NCBI GenBank assembly: GCA_038501785.1
Contig: JBAMJR010000067.1
Location: 471,001 to 535,000, forward strand
Direction of reading: 5' to 3'
DNA length: 64,000 nucleotides
From: Myoxocephalus aenaeus
Taxonomy: Eukaryota; Chordata; Actinopteri; Perciformes; Cottidae
Part shown: in pieces, positions 1-14,000 of the stretch
Numbering within the stretch: position 1 is the first letter of the stretch
How the letters are laid out: the number at the start of each line of letters is the position of its first letter
Program-made: the position numbers and the translations under genes
The notes under the pieces: generated by a model
The model's input: the letters and a program-made list of their open reading frames with translations, nothing else
The model's database searches: none
What the model was told of the DNA's origin: nothing

Positions 1-245
1 ATACCGATAGTGATACCTATACTTAGGGTACCAATCCGATACCAGTATTTGATTAATAAGCTGCATGCCTCACTGTGTGGAAGTGACTGGTATCATTCTT
101 GTATATGTAAAACAACATCAGGCTTCTAAAACTAAATAATTAGATATAAATGTATTAATTGTTATTTAGTAAAATAATGGTAACCGATACCAGAGTCAGT
201 ATTGGGCCGATATCCATATATTGTTCTCGGTCCAATGCTGACAAC
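1..245. mobile_element. Possible hAT-type element end
   Basis: Repeated CCGATACCAGTAT and GGCCGATATCC motifs resemble the ends of teleost hAT elements with degenerate ATACCGATA arrays. The window edge cuts it, so this is tentative. Confidence 0.3.
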
Positions 246-360
246 ATGAATCTTTAATTGGAACTCGGCCGTCATTTTACTGTGATAGTAGTAAGTTCCA
301 TGACTGCATCTTGCACGGCTGCAGTGCTGTTACGGGGACAAAATCTCTCCGAACAATGAC

Positions 361-361
<1 letters not shown>

Positions 362-416
<55 letters not shown>
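362..416 (+). repeat. (CA)n microsatellite
   Basis: Uninterrupted CA dinucleotides, about 27 units. Confidence 0.95.
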
Positions 417-418
<2 letters not shown>

Positions 419-1281
419 GAGAACAATGCCAGTATCACTGTCAAGCCAGTAAATCACAATGCTGCTTTCATCTTTGCATAGCCTAAAGTATGCAAGTTTC
501 ACAACCATTATTTATGAATTTGAGAAGATAATGTGTTCATCTGACAGACATGATTCTCAGTTATGCAACAGCAGCAAACTCTGCGCTGCATGCTAGCCAA
601 CGCTCTCCTGCACCCGACTGTCAGGAATATCGTGTAGCAGCTTAAATGTGTGTGAAAAATGAGAATTTCTGGCTTTAAGTAACTCCGATATCACAGTGAT
701 GATTTTACAAAGATGAAGCCCTCCAACTTTTTCAAATACCGAATGTATAAAGTGTTCTTTTACTGTGTAGATTATGAAGTCATTTTTGGCAACATGAAGC
801 CTGAGGACTGTATGTGAGCGCTCTAATACGGCAACTTCCCTCTCGCACCGTTCCAGGGGGAATAAGCTCAGGGAGGGCCAGGCGGCTTTTTAAAATGACA
901 ACGTAATATATGAGAATACAAAGTGATAAAATATCGAGCCTGCTTTCAGTGTAGTTCTGAGTTCTGTCAGTTTTAACCATTTCAACCACTGTTACTGCAA
1001 ATTCTGCACTGCAACCCTCACAGCGTGAGCGACAGCCAACCACTCGCTGATGTTTTGCTAAAAAGGAATTTGCCCCTGAAAAGCATGTAAAATGTTGCGC
1101 GGTTAGAGTACTAACCAGATGTGCAACTGGAAGGCTAAACAATTAGCATTTTAGCTCTGCTAAGCGACTGCTGTTCGCAGCAATGAGTACGCTGAAAAGG
1201 TTCCTTAAAAGATGAATACTATTACAAAATATTCAACATTTCTATTATGATAAGATCTTCAGTTTCATAGACTCTATAAAG

Positions 1282-1283
<2 letters not shown>

Positions 1284-1349
<66 letters not shown>

Positions 1350-1390
1350 ACACACACACACAGAGACACACACACACAGAGACACACACA
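1284..1390 (+). repeat. Interrupted (CA)n microsatellite
   Basis: CA units with several GA interruptions toward the 3' end. Confidence 0.95.
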
Positions 1391-1525
1391 CCTCTCATAT
1401 GTCATAAATCCTTCTTGGTTTTCTGTTTGAGCAGGTTTGATCATAACATTTCACTCACACCTATGTTGAATAAGAGGATCCAATTACACATTATCTTGAA
1501 GAAGGACAAGCATTATGGAGGCCCC

Positions 1526-1529
<4 letters not shown>

Positions 1530-1601
<72 letters not shown>
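1530..1601 (+). repeat. (GT)n microsatellite
   Basis: Pure GT units, about 36, only 140 bp from the preceding CA array and in opposite orientation. Confidence 0.95.
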
Positions 1602-1603
<2 letters not shown>

Positions 1604-2269
1604 TGCACATTGTAGAAGAACAAGTGTGTGATCAAAGCCAACAGGTCTGTCTTCGCTGGAGGTCGCAGCAGGTGACAGACACACAGAAGTAATGTCTGAG
1701 GCCCGTTCTGCTACCAAAAATTCCCAGAATGCATTTACACTCAGATTTTGTTTGTCACTTCCTAGAAGAGAGGGACATGCTGCTTTTGGTTTCCATTAAA
1801 GTGTGCCATCTGAATGCATTACATATATCTATAAATATATAAGCACAGTGTTTGTGTCAAATCCTTGGCGACACTTCCAGCAAGACTCCCTTTCTTTCTT
1901 TCTTTTTTTTACTTTCTACTACAAAGAACTGCACAGTGAGGACAGACAGGTGACTGAACCTGTCAGTCTGCTTATCCACTGCAGGATCCTTCTTCCAGGA
2001 AGCCAGAGACAATTTAGGAAAGGCAGGCCCGAGAAGGAGTTCCACATTTTGGTTAATGGTTGTCGGTTTCTTTTGCTACTGCAGGAGTGCTCTCTGAACC
2101 ACAAACTGCATTTACAAAGAAGATCATGCTGGTAACTAAAAGTACATTATGGAAGTCTGTATGCTCAAAACTAAGTGGTTGTAAAGCCAGTTAACGTCCA
2201 TGTCTGTACTACATATGTCACTTCAGCAATTAATCAAATTAGACCTCTGTGTGAATTTGTCAACATGGA

Positions 2270-2660
2270 TTCATGACCAAACATGTTTTGTGAGGTCACG
2301 GTGACCTTTGACCACCAAATTCGAATCAATCGAACCTTGAATGCAAGTGAACTGTTGTTCCAAAATTAGAAGAAATTGGCTCAAGGTGTTTCTGAGATAT
2401 CACTTTCACAAGAATGGGATGGATTTAGGTCACAGTGTCTTTGACCTTTGACCTTTGACCACTAAAATCGAATCAGTTTATCCTTGAGTCCAAGTGGACA
2501 TCTGTGCCAAGTTTTAAGAGGTTGGCACAAGTCGTTGAGGAGGTATCACGAGAACAGGACGGACGTGAGGTCACAGTAACCTTCACCTTCGACCTCCAAA
2601 ATGTCCGTTCATCCTTTAGCCCAGGTGGACAAGTGTGCGACCGGCCAGGCCATTGCCCAT
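2270..2660. repeat. Diverged tandem repeat of about 140 bp carrying TGACCTTTGACC
   Basis: Three diverged units begin near 2291, 2427 and 2568, each starting with a GAGGTCACAGTGACCTT-like block followed by AATC...CCTTGA and GAGATATC...ACAAGAATGG. This is a familiar teleost repeat, probably derived from a LINE 3' region. The TGACCTTTGACC blocks match nuclear-receptor DR1 sites. Confidence 0.7.
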
Positions 2661-4089
2661 TTTCTAACTGCTTTTCCCGTGTTTGAAAACCTGAACACAT
2701 GTCAACTTTGGTGGGAAAAATGGTACAAGGTTGTCTGAGGCCACGTTCTAACCACCATCAGCCAGGCAAAAAGGCCCCTCATTTATTGGAACGAGACCGC
2801 TGCATTGACACAACGGGGGGTGCCAACACAAGGCTATCCAGCACAAAAGTTGAACTTCTGCCACAACAAAGCAACGCTATCCTGCAAGGTGCGGCGTTTG
2901 CCAGTCAAACACCTGCAACATTCCTGGCAGATTACCTTGTAATGTGAATGGCGTGCCAAGTGATCCGACTCGTAGCTTTCCGGAGTCGTAACATCCTTCA
3001 TTATGATATTTGTTTTGGCATCTGATAAGCGCTCAAACTCACGGATCTCTTACTCAAACTGGACTTCCTGGATGGTATCGCACTGCTTCACCTGTACTTG
3101 AAACAACACGCCCCCACCCACACAGCCCTTTTAATTGCAGGTTAGAACACTTGCGAACAATTTTTGTCGCCTTCCTCAACAAATCAAACAAACAACTATT
3201 TCCGCCCTGCCCGGCGGCTGGTTGATCCCTTTCCACCAAGAAGTTCCTTGGCATTTTAGTCCAGGGACTGCTTTTCAATGAAAGGTTCCTCCCTGCGGTT
3301 GAAGTGCAACAAGCTCCTCAAAAAGGTCTCTAGTCCCGAAGGAAAAAAAAGGGGACGCTTTGGTGAGACATCGCGTAGCACAATCTCGTTCGTTTCTCAA
3401 GCATAGACTGTGTGGTCATGCATGCGATCACACCTCCGCTCAGCTGTTCTATCTGAACGGACAGCAGTTGGGATTTGAGGCCCGGTTCTCAAATTCGTAG
3501 CGTGCTGATGCCTCCTTTCATATCCTCGGGTCAGGAACATGCTGGAGCAGAAAGCATCCCTCCAGTACGGCTGACATTTCCTGATTACGATCATTTCAAC
3601 CATCCCTGTCCGTCCAGTTTAGCACTTGGCATTTCATGCAAACATGTGACATGTCAGCTCCACGCAGGCATCTTCTGCTAAAAAACGGTCACAATAGGAA
3701 GACAGTGTTGTGTGAACACGCTCGTCTTAGACTGACTTAATCTGAACTTTGGGGAGAGAAGAAAAAACTGAAAGCGAGGACGCCACTGAAATCAAAGGGA
3801 GGATTACAGCGCAATCATTTTTAATGCAACTTAAACATTAAACCCATCTGATCGCCACAGGAACATGAATACCCTTTCTAAAAACCTCCATTATCCAACA
3901 CAACAAAAGCTATTGTTTTCCACAATGCACGAGTCTAACCAATGTGGAGAGACTATCCCTGTGAAAGACCTAGCTGGAAGTATCAAATACATAGTTAACA
4001 CTGCACGTCAAACCCTCGGTCACTGGATCCAATGGCTAAATCACTAAATCACGCCACAATAGCCGTGGACGCGGCTCATTCACACAGGC

Positions 4090-4290
4090 CACATGAAAAG
4101 AGAAAGGGAGAAAGAGGGAAGTCTGACTTCCACGGCTCAGGCCCGCCAGACAAAAGGCCCCGGAACAGCACTGCCTTGGGACAAAATCATATGACACTGG
4201 CGCACAGGAAATCACCCAAATTGTCCATTGTCTGGGACAACATCAAAATCCCTCTGCACGATGCGCGGCGGCAGACAACTGGGGAGGGAG
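4090..4290. promoter_or_regulatory. Candidate regulatory block with SOX-like pairs
   Basis: TTGTCCATTGTCTGGGACAA (4221-4240) contains paired SOX-like CATTGT/ACAAT cores, with further GGGACAAAA nearby. The 140-residue open frame through it has no recognisable content. Confidence 0.3.
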
Positions 4291-5734
4291 AGAGAGCTGA
4301 GGGGAAAATGGATAGAAGAGGGGGAGGAAGAAGGCGACTGAGAAGGTTGGGAGAAAACATCTCGGTGTGTTTGGAGGGTAACGGAGAGGAAAACGTGTTT
4401 CTAAATCTGGAGGAGCCAATAGAATTGCACCTCTGCTTTTGTTTTGTTTTTTAGAAATGTCACTGTTTCTTGTGTTTTGATAGGTATTTGCATCCGTTCA
4501 TGTGCAGTTCATAGCTGGATGGATAATAGCAGCTCATTATGCAAAAAAAAAAACACACACTACCAAAAGTAATATTGGCAAAGAAATCAACTATAAAGGG
4601 AGCAAAGAGGATCCATTTTATTACTTTGTATTGCCAGTGGCACAATTTTCACCTTAAACTCCTCTCAAGAGAAAAGTCTAAGAGGGCTTCTTCTTCTTTC
4701 TTTTTTTAGAATAAACAGCCATGTTAACGTGTATCACGTCAGTAATATTTTTCATATAAATATTGATGGAGCTTTATTCATAAATTAGGCTTTTCTTTCT
4801 CTCTAGTAATCTGAGGTCCCTTTGAGGTTTCATTTTTTTCAGTCTACCGCACTCCCACCCTGTACTCCCCAACGATCACCTGTCAATCAAACGTGTGTGT
4901 GGACATCACCTCCTCTGATCTAAGGAAAATAAGGTTTCATCGCTTAAAACAGTTGGCCACCGTCACGCAGCAGAAAAAGAAAGTGCATTTTTTTCTACAA
5001 AGCACACGTTCATGGTGAAGGAACACGTCAACAACAGACCTTTAACAATGGAGCTCTGGGGCACAGAGGAATGAATTGTTTGAGCTTATTTATAGGATCA
5101 ATTTACTTGTCTTATCATGGGATTTGCTGATAGTAAGAAACATAACAACTTATTCTTGCGAGCCTTGAAAAAAAAAATGAAAAAAAAAACTGGGGCCCAT
5201 ATTCACTCTCCGGAGCTGGAACTGCACTACTTCATTAGCGCTGGCTTATCTCTGTGTTTTAGTCTGCTGCCAGAAAGAAAGATCTGCGTCAGCCGCAGCA
5301 GGAGCCGCCAGATAAGAGTAGTGTTGTACTTATCGTGCTAATTGTACGACCAGGATGCTTTTCAAACTACTTCTGAATGAGAGAAAAATAATCCAGGGGT
5401 TGTGAGGACAGTGCAAGACATTCAAACGAAGACGAGAGGGTGGAACAAGCTCGCCCGACGCAACCCAAGGTGATTGGTGACTTTCAAAACCGGGCCCCTA
5501 ACTCCTCTCCCCGTCCCCCACACTGCTCTGTTCAGGGATGTATTTGAACAGGTGAGTACAGTCAGCCAAAGAATGATGTGCAGGTCGGCAGTCAGCCAGC
5601 CTGTCAGGTCGAGCCTGAGGCGACCCCGGCTCTCGTCTATTCAGCTACACAACACAGACAGACAGACGGCTCTCCTCTGGCCTTCTCATTCATCCCTCAT
5701 CTCACCCCCCTTCTCTGTGGAACTACAACTCCCC

Positions 5735-5980
5735 ACACACACACAGTCGTGTTTTCATGACTTTTGGGGACATCACATTGACTTGCTTTCATTCACTTTT
5801 GACGTACCCTTACCATAACTACTACCAGCCTAATCCTGACTCAAACCAAAGGCACTCACCTTAAAACGTAATCATTTACGTTATGGGGATGTGCATTTTT
5901 TCCCAATAAAGAAGTTACCTCAATGTTACTGTGTAAACTAAGGTTTAAGTCCCCACAAAACATGTAAAACAATCACACAC
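5735..5980. repeat. Teleost dispersed repeat with imperfect terminal inverted repeats
   Basis: The left part GTTTTCATGACTTTTGGGGA and the right part AAGTCCCCACAAAACATG are imperfect inverted copies. ACGTACCCTTACCATAACTA lies between them. Both sides abut (CA)n, as is common for this family. Confidence 0.6.
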
Positions 5981-8020
5981 ACACACACATTCTTGTATTT
6001 TTTCCGTTCCCGAGTGTTCTTCCCTCCTCGGTTTGTGTGTTCTTGCTGTGATGAAATGCAGCAAGTGTGTGCTTCATTTGTATCAAAGGTGACTAGATAT
6101 ATCAGGCCAAAACCATGAACAGCAAATACAGAGTTCATGGAGTTCAATTTAACTGAATGTGTGTATTTCTGTAAAAATGATTTCCCACAATTGGTGATGT
6201 AAAAAAGTCCATGCATCAAAACAATGGAAGAAAAAAAAAAACATGTTGAGAGGTGTTTTGTGGATTTAAATGTATGATAATTTGAGGATTGAGTTTGTGA
6301 TGCTGTTGAATTGAATACTGACAAAAGTTTCTATCATTTTGTCCAGACACTTAATATCAAGGGTAATTTAAGTAACACCTGTAAGGTGTAAGTTTTTTTT
6401 TCTTTACTTTTCTTTTCTTTCGCCATAATGAGCCGTTCCTGCAGGATCTCCCTGTGAACACAGGTTGCATTGACGACCACATGACAGTTACTCTGAAAAA
6501 CACACCACTACCTTTGTTCCTAAAACTCGGCAGCAAACGGACAAAATGATCCAAAGAGGAAATTGCCAAAGAGAAAGAGACAATCCGATTTCTATATAGA
6601 AACACCAACACACAGCTGTGTACACATTATCTATGATATTAAAAAAGTACATTTTCTGATACAAAGAGATAACCCTTTGATCTGCACACTTAAAAGATGG
6701 GAATGCACAAAAACCCGGCAGTTACCTTGAGTGAGCAAACAGCTACAGCCTGCACACACACTTGATTGTGCACACACCAAAACGCTGTTTGTCCGTGTGT
6801 ATGTGACCTTTAGAAGCCTCATGGGTCATTACGCAAAAATACCCCAACTCGTATTCAAATTTAAAATGTCCACCTCTAAAACAGGGATCTGACTCTGCAC
6901 TTCTTTTCGGTATGCATGAGCCAGCTGAGCTGCTTTCTGAAAAACACACAGAATTACACCAGATCGGGTGAGTGTGACCTCTGACCTTCCTGTGAAGTAT
7001 AGGGGACGGAGGCTGTTGACGTTTTTAAAAGGGTTAGGGGTTGTAGTTTTTTTAAATCGTTTTAAAATATGTCTTACAATCCACTCTTAAGGCCACTGTG
7101 CCGGCCCTTAAACCCTCAATGGACCTCTGTGTGTCCGCGGGTGTGTGCACATGCTAAAACAGCAGGACCATAACTCCCGTCTGTGCTAAGCCTCGGCTAA
7201 CAGAGCATTGTCTCACTGTTTGTTTGAGTATAAACACAAAGTGTCCCACTCTACCTGTGAACATCTTAACAGCAATAACAGCCACATGTAGACTCTTCCC
7301 CTTTGACAAACTCTCTTGTTAACCATGGGATTATGACATGGATTAGAGGCTGTCAATTATAAGTGTTACCATCTGATTACCGTGAAGTAATCCACAATGA
7401 GTGAGGGGGCCACTGTGTAAACGGCCGTCTATCTATACAGTAATGCTTGGTTCACAAACACCGGCTGAACGCTGCAGGATATCCTGGAACGTCCTCTCTC
7501 TTCAAGACGACGACCCGTCCTGGTTCCACAGGATGTTTTAGCCGTGAAACCACCAAGCATCCGGGTTGTAGACGTGTCCTTTTACGGACCAATGTGTGGA
7601 AAGGTGTCCTTTTGTAGTGAGCTCCTAAAAATGTGCAAGAATATTTCGTTTCTAATATAAATACATATTTTTCTCCCTTTAGAGTTGGAATCCCAGTAAG
7701 ACCAGAGTTGTTTGTATTATTAACTGTCGTGATTCAGGCTCAATCTTGACGCAACTTTGCACAACGAGCATTTACAACAGAAATCAATACATCAATAGTG
7801 CTGATGTGGTGCACGTGAACAGTTCGAAGTCTCACATCTCCATTCTGTTGGAAAAAAAGAAGGAAAAAAAATCACAAAAAAATGGCATTTTTCTTAAGGA
7901 AACCTAAGAGGGTCAAGCTTCCTGTGACAAGTTCTTGTTAACTTTTACAGAGGAGCAACAGAAAGCATCCTGACTGGAAACATTACAAACTGACATTGGA
8001 TGTGCACGGCCCAGGACATC

Positions 8021-8440
8021 ATTCAATTCAATTCAGTTTATTTTGTATAGACCAAAATCACAAATTTGCCTCAGAGGGCTTTACAATCTGTACACATACG
8101 ACATCCCTGTCCCGGGACCTCACATCAGATCAGGGAAAACTCCCCCATAAAACTGAAAAACCCTTTCACAGGGAAAAAAGGGAAGAAACCTTTGGGAGAG
8201 CAACAGAGGAGGATCCCTCTCCCCGGATGGACAGAAGCAAAAGATGTCATGTGTACAGAATGAACAACGTAACAGAGTTACACCACATTCAATGAATATG
8301 ATAGAAATAATTCATATAATGAGTAGTAGGCATGGACCACGATCCATGTCAGCAGAAGGAGGTAGAGAGGAGGGGCATCAGCAGGGTCGCCATGGCAGGA
8401 GGTAGGAGGTAGGAGGCAGGAGACAGGACCAGCTCCAGAC
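8021..8440 (+). repeat. Common teleost dispersed repeat
   Basis: TTCAATTCAGTTTATTTTGT, AAATCACAAATTTGCCTCAG and GAGCAACAGAGGAGGATCCC are hallmarks of a repeat seen at very high copy number in percomorph genomes. The open frame over 7996-8295 is an accident inside it. Superfamily not assigned. Confidence 0.7.
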
Positions 8441-8928
8441 AGACATCTTCTTTTTTGGAGGGGCTATCGGGTCCAGTGTCATTTTCAGTGAGCCAGTAGC
8501 ACCATCGACAAGATGATCAATCTGGGACGGACTAAAGTTAGCACAGGAGGCCTCTGTTATATTGAGTCATTGGTACCCATCATCCCGAGCGTCAGTAATA
8601 TTGATGACAAGCGGTGCCTGCGAAGCACCAAAAGGACACTAAAAGACAAAAACCCCGCTGCCATACCACCTGACTCAAGAGCAGCTTCTTTCCTCCGTCT
8701 GTACAATGACAATAAATTAACCTTGTCCCCTTAAAGACAGATAATTTTTTCCGCTTGCACCAACTTCTTTGCTGGCATTTAGCAGAAGACTCCAACTACA
8801 ACAAGTATCTTCACTTCATCATAATTGTATTTTACGCTCATATGTTTTCTCATTTGAGAGCCTGAACCGACACTTGTGACAAATAGCCTGTTCAAATAGA
8901 CCAACCAGGAAGCCCCTCCTGGTTGTAG

Positions 8929-8953
8929 GTGTGTGTCTGTGTGTGTGTGTGCG

Positions 8954-8998
<45 letters not shown>

Positions 8999-9004
8999 GT
9001 GTGT
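8929..9004 (+). repeat. Interrupted (GT)n microsatellite
   Basis: GT units broken by several GC steps. Confidence 0.9.
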
Positions 9005-10358
9005 TGTCTATCACCTTTTGTTGATCTTTACTTGAGCTCTTGAGGGATTACAGAAAGCACCATACAAACAAACCCTATCATTACCTTACAGTCGGGCTTT
9101 GGAGAGATTAGTCGCGCCTGCCAACAGGCCTGCTGGCACCTCACGTGTTACGCCGAAATTATTTCAAAATGACAACTGTTTGCACTGCAAGACATCCGTG
9201 TATGAGTAAAAGTTCAGATGAAAATCAAATGTTATTCTCGTCTTTGAAATTGGCGAGCAAGAACGATATTAAAATGTGACTCTTGCCATGTATTCTCTTG
9301 CTTCAGTGAATTTTGACGTTGTGTTTAGAAGCGCTTCGTTTTATGATATCAGGAAGTGCAGCTGTCAGCGGGCTTCCATTGACAATCTTGGTTTTATGAA
9401 AGTTTTTTTTTCCCGTCCTCACATGATGAATTAACACCTCTTCAAACCCTTAACGGAGTTCAGGGTGAGAGCGAACTCCAACCGACTGTCGCGATGCCCC
9501 GCATGCTCATCTGTCGCCTCGCCCCTGTTATTGTCAACGGTTATTGTCAACGGCCTGTCTCCTGTTCACGCCGTGCGGCCAAGCGTTGACGTGTGGACAC
9601 TAGCTCGGGATCAAGCAGTGAACACAGGTCATGCCTCGCTTCTTTGGCTTTTACGGCGGAGCAGGATGTGAGTTTTTGAATTTGCATGCGCCGCATTAAA
9701 CACAGTGTGTGCTTTGAACTATGTGTCCAGCGACGATGGCGATGGCGACAGACAATAAACAGCACCAACCGCAAGTCGTGTCATGACACACCTGTGCGTG
9801 TGAAGCGCCCTGAAATGTGTTGTTTTTTTGTCCGGTTGTGGATATTAGGTTTATAATTTGGTATTATTAGGTCTACTTCTATTAATAAAAACCCTTCCCC
9901 TCCTAGGGGGGGCAGACTAGCTCGTTTTATGAACAAAAGTCAAATATATGGTTTGGTACATGAAAAAATTAAAATGTCACAGATGCGCACAAATGTGCCC
10001 CAATGACCTCACAGCTGCATCATTTCAAAGAAAGTGTTTTTTCTGAAAGTGTTTTTTTTTCTAGGCGGACCTGAAACCTTTTCATTTTTATCTGTGTGTC
10101 ATCTTAATTTACTCGTAACCAGTAACATATAGACTGATATTTAGACATCTGAACTAAATCTCACATGTGTACCTTTTATTATAACACCCACATTATTCAA
10201 ATAGCCCTAGTGGTTGCAGAGATACACCCTTTTTAGTTTGGGTATGCAACTTTCGAGGAAAGGGTCTAAAAATAGGTGGGTTTTTAAAAGGTTAATCTCA
10301 CTCATTATGGTTTGTATTTTTCAGAATCAGAATATTTCTAATATATTCAGAACATAGG

Positions 10359-10467
<109 letters not shown>

Positions 10468-11420
10468 CCACACACAGCCCCACACACAGCCCTCTCCAGT
10501 TAGAAATATCATATCCCTGCAAGATTCAGGAAGTAGCTAAACATTGAGAACTAGTGAGAGCCGGCAGCTCGTTAGGTTTTTGCACCTTGGCCTGTAGGAC
10601 TGGGTCACATGGCCCGAAAGCTTCTATCCCGTTATAGATTACTCTACATCTTGATCACGATAACGATCACGATATAGCACGCTTTCTGATAAGCTAGTAA
10701 ACAAACGGTCTCTATGAAACAACCACACGGTAAAGCCTGACTTTACGCCGTGCTCCTGTGTGAGTAAAACACTTGACAAATGAAAAGAAGGTATTTCCTC
10801 GCTTCTAATCCAGGACTTTAGCACAAAACAAACACAACATTTTCAAATGAAATGAAAGAGAGAAAGTAGCACAAATAATTGTGGCAAATCTATCCCGACG
10901 ACGGCCACGGCAACCTAGTGCTGATAGGTTGGTGTGGCCACACCAATCTCACAGCATAGTAAAAGTAAGAGTACAACGTGTAATGCATTAAAACCACTCC
11001 AACAAATTAATAAAGTTACTTTAATAAAGTTACTTGAGCACATAAAACAGAGTAAATGTAGCTGAGGTCAGAGTGACCATCTTCGTGCTCACTCTGACTG
11101 GAGAAGGTCACACCAATCAGATTTGTCCTCCCAAAAAATGAGGTCTGGGGACCGGTCTGCGCTCTGCTAATTGTTATATTTTCTTTCTTTCAATCATTTT
11201 CTTTTAAGTTTATACAAGTTACACATTACCTCAAACTAGACACAAAAATAAAAATAAAACAATAATACATAACAGCATAACAACCAACTATACGAACAAT
11301 CAGACAAGGACAGAAAACACGGACATAAATCATCATAAGGTGCATAAGGAGGGAGTCTAGTCAAATAGAAGGCCCAAAGCTTTTCAAAATTAATAGATAG
11401 GATAGAAGAAAAGAATGGAA

Positions 11421-11447
11421 GGGGGGGGGGGGGGGGGGGGGGGGGGG
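11421..11447 (+). repeat. Poly-G run
   Basis: About 27 consecutive G residues; the true length is prone to sequencing error. Confidence 0.9.
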
Positions 11448-11595
11448 TGGTGCTACTCAACACTCACATACTCGTGTTCCACACACCGCTGTTACTCCTT
11501 TTCACCAGTATCTCATGTTGTCATCTCCCCCTTTCAAGATAAGATATGGGGATCCTGTGGCCAGACCTCAAGAACACAGCCTCTTTTCCCTAACG

Positions 11596-11697
<102 letters not shown>

Positions 11698-12926
11698 GGG
11701 CCAGTGTTCTCCCCCTGGGGGGCTTGCCAAGATGAAAGGAGGAGTGGTGAAGGGGACAGAAGGAGCAGATGAAACGGATGAGGTGACCTCGCTCCTCGTC
11801 TTTTCTCTCCGCTCGCTCCGTCATGTTTTGTCATATTGGATACTTGTATTGCTACTTTAGGCTTCAGCATACATTTATATCAACGACGCTGCATTCTGAC
11901 AGTTTGACATTGCGGCAGAGCTTCCAACACTCAATGTCAGACATCACTGATCTTGAATTTTGGGAATCTAGTACATGTCTAGCCACCCTTGTGCAAGAAA
12001 AAAACTAAAATGGGTATGGAAAATATCACATCTTTCATCAAGTTAAATGTAAAAAATAGGCTGTTTGAGATCCAACACTGCCACCCTGTGGAGATTTAGT
12101 GTCACTGCAGGACGACCGGTTCCCTCTGCATAGGTGGGAAGACACTGCAATACTGTAAAGTATTACTGAGATTACAATGAAGTAATTAAAACTAATCTAT
12201 AATATATTACATTTGATATGAGTAAATTAATGAAGATAAAACCACTTTTACTCATTAAATGTTGTATTAGGTGAATAACACTGCATGATACTGCAGCGAC
12301 GGAAAACGTCTTCGCTTGAGAAAAAGTAGCAATGCCACATTGTCAAAATACTCACAAGCTACAAGCAAAAGTATTCGATTCAAAGCATGACTTCCGTAAA
12401 GTGTTCAAGCAGAATCACCAACATTTACGAGTTACAAGTGTATGTGGCTGTCAAATGTAGTGAGGTGGAAGTACAAAAGTATCTCAGAATGTGAATGCAG
12501 TAATGTACCTCAGTATTTAGGAAGTGCACCACTGGTTTACTGTGGACGTTATTGTTGTTGTTGTGACTAAAGCATTCTCCGTATTGATTTCCATTTGTGC
12601 ATGGTCTAAATGGGACCAATTGTATTTGTTGGTGGTAACCATTTGTTGCACAATTCTATACTTTTGCAATGTAACTACAGTTTTTTTTTTTTGCTCAGCT
12701 CGCACATGCAACAGGACTCCAAAAACCATGGGAACTGAGCCTGTGGTTTTGGGTGGAGCCACCTGATGAGCTAAATGGCCTTAATGACTCTGAAGCAGCC
12801 TTCAGGGGGTTCTTCTGTCAACTGGTTCAATTTCCGGCCTCTTTCTGCAGGCGCCTCTTAGATAGATTTCCTCATACCTCTGGCACACAACCTGGAGCTT
12901 AACACGCACACGCACATGCGCACGCG

Positions 12927-12930
<4 letters not shown>

Positions 12931-12995
<65 letters not shown>
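12931..12995 (+). repeat. (CA)n microsatellite
   Basis: Pure CA units, preceded by a degenerate CACGCGCA stretch from about 12903. Confidence 0.95.
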
Positions 12996-12999
<4 letters not shown>

Positions 13000-13069
13000 C
13001 TAGTTGAACTGGAATTGTCTTCATCCGCCCAGAGTAAGTCAGTGATTGAATCAATATGTAGTTTGTGTC

Positions 13070-13073
<4 letters not shown>

Positions 13074-13118
<45 letters not shown>
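13074..13118 (+). repeat. (GT)n microsatellite
   Basis: About 22 GT units, one of three CA/GT arrays within 500 bp. Confidence 0.95.
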
Positions 13119-13120
<2 letters not shown>

Positions 13121-13339
13121 CTGGGTCTACACATGCTCATTGTGAACAAATCATATGTATGGGTGTCTATGGGAGATACAGAAAGGATTGCCAGGGGAGA
13201 GTACTGTCATATTGATCGGCCCGTGTCTGTGTGTGTGTGGGAGTGTAAAATGCCAATAATGACCACACCATACTGGGTACATCCGCAGTACAGGACACAC
13301 ACACAGCCTGACCTCCAAAAGATATTTCCATGGACATGG

Positions 13340-13340
<1 letters not shown>

Positions 13341-13409
<69 letters not shown>
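13341..13409 (+). repeat. (CA)n microsatellite
   Basis: About 34 pure CA units. Confidence 0.95.
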
Positions 13410-13412
<3 letters not shown>

Positions 13413-13913
13413 GCCACTTTGTAAAAGAAAATAGTTTTGATGAATATTCTTCACTTTGAATTACTTTTTTTTCTAATGGTTAAACCACAGCATATGTTCT
13501 ATTTGCATTACATAGTGTGACTCGCAACATTTTGCCGAATACACTTATTGGATGAGTGGAATCATAAGTGATTAAATGTTCAGATGCCATACATTTTTGC
13601 CACTGCAACTCAAATTGTGTACATGTTTTGCCATACTAACTGACTTTGCAACCGGAAAAATACCTCTTCTCATTAAATCCAGGCTCTACTTTACAACCGC
13701 CGTGGTTTTGTCAAGACAAGTGACTAATATGCAGATTTGGAACGTGTGCTGCACGTCCCCGGTGTAAGACTTGATACAAACTTATAACACTGATGACTGA
13801 TTACCACCAGCAAAGAACGTCTGCTAATCTCCTTAAGGCTTTTCCTAACTTGGAATGTGGGTATTGGCAGTGGAAGAAGATGCACTTAAATATAAAACCA
13901 TTAACACGTACCA

Positions 13914-14000
13914 CCAGGGGCGTTTCTAGGATTCAAGGAAAGGGGGGGCTAAGCCCCTAGGGAACCGGCATGTGTGCGCGCGCAGCACACATGCCGGGGC
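13914..14000. mobile_element. DNA-transposon end with subterminal hairpin
   Basis: CAGGGGCGTTTCTAGGATT, then GGGGGGGCTAAGCCCC, resembles teleost hAT-type ends. It is followed by a perfect 13-bp-stem hairpin (13965-13977 with 13985-13997). A similar CAGGGGCGCTAACTGGG at about 14883 may be related, but I cannot define a whole element. Confidence 0.4.

Noticed and set aside
4032..4454. 140-codon plus-strand open frame
   Set aside because: Basic, low-information peptide with no known motif; it covers a candidate regulatory block and a purine-rich tail.
7996..8295. Plus-strand open frame of 99 codons
   Set aside because: It lies inside a high-copy teleost dispersed repeat and is not a gene.
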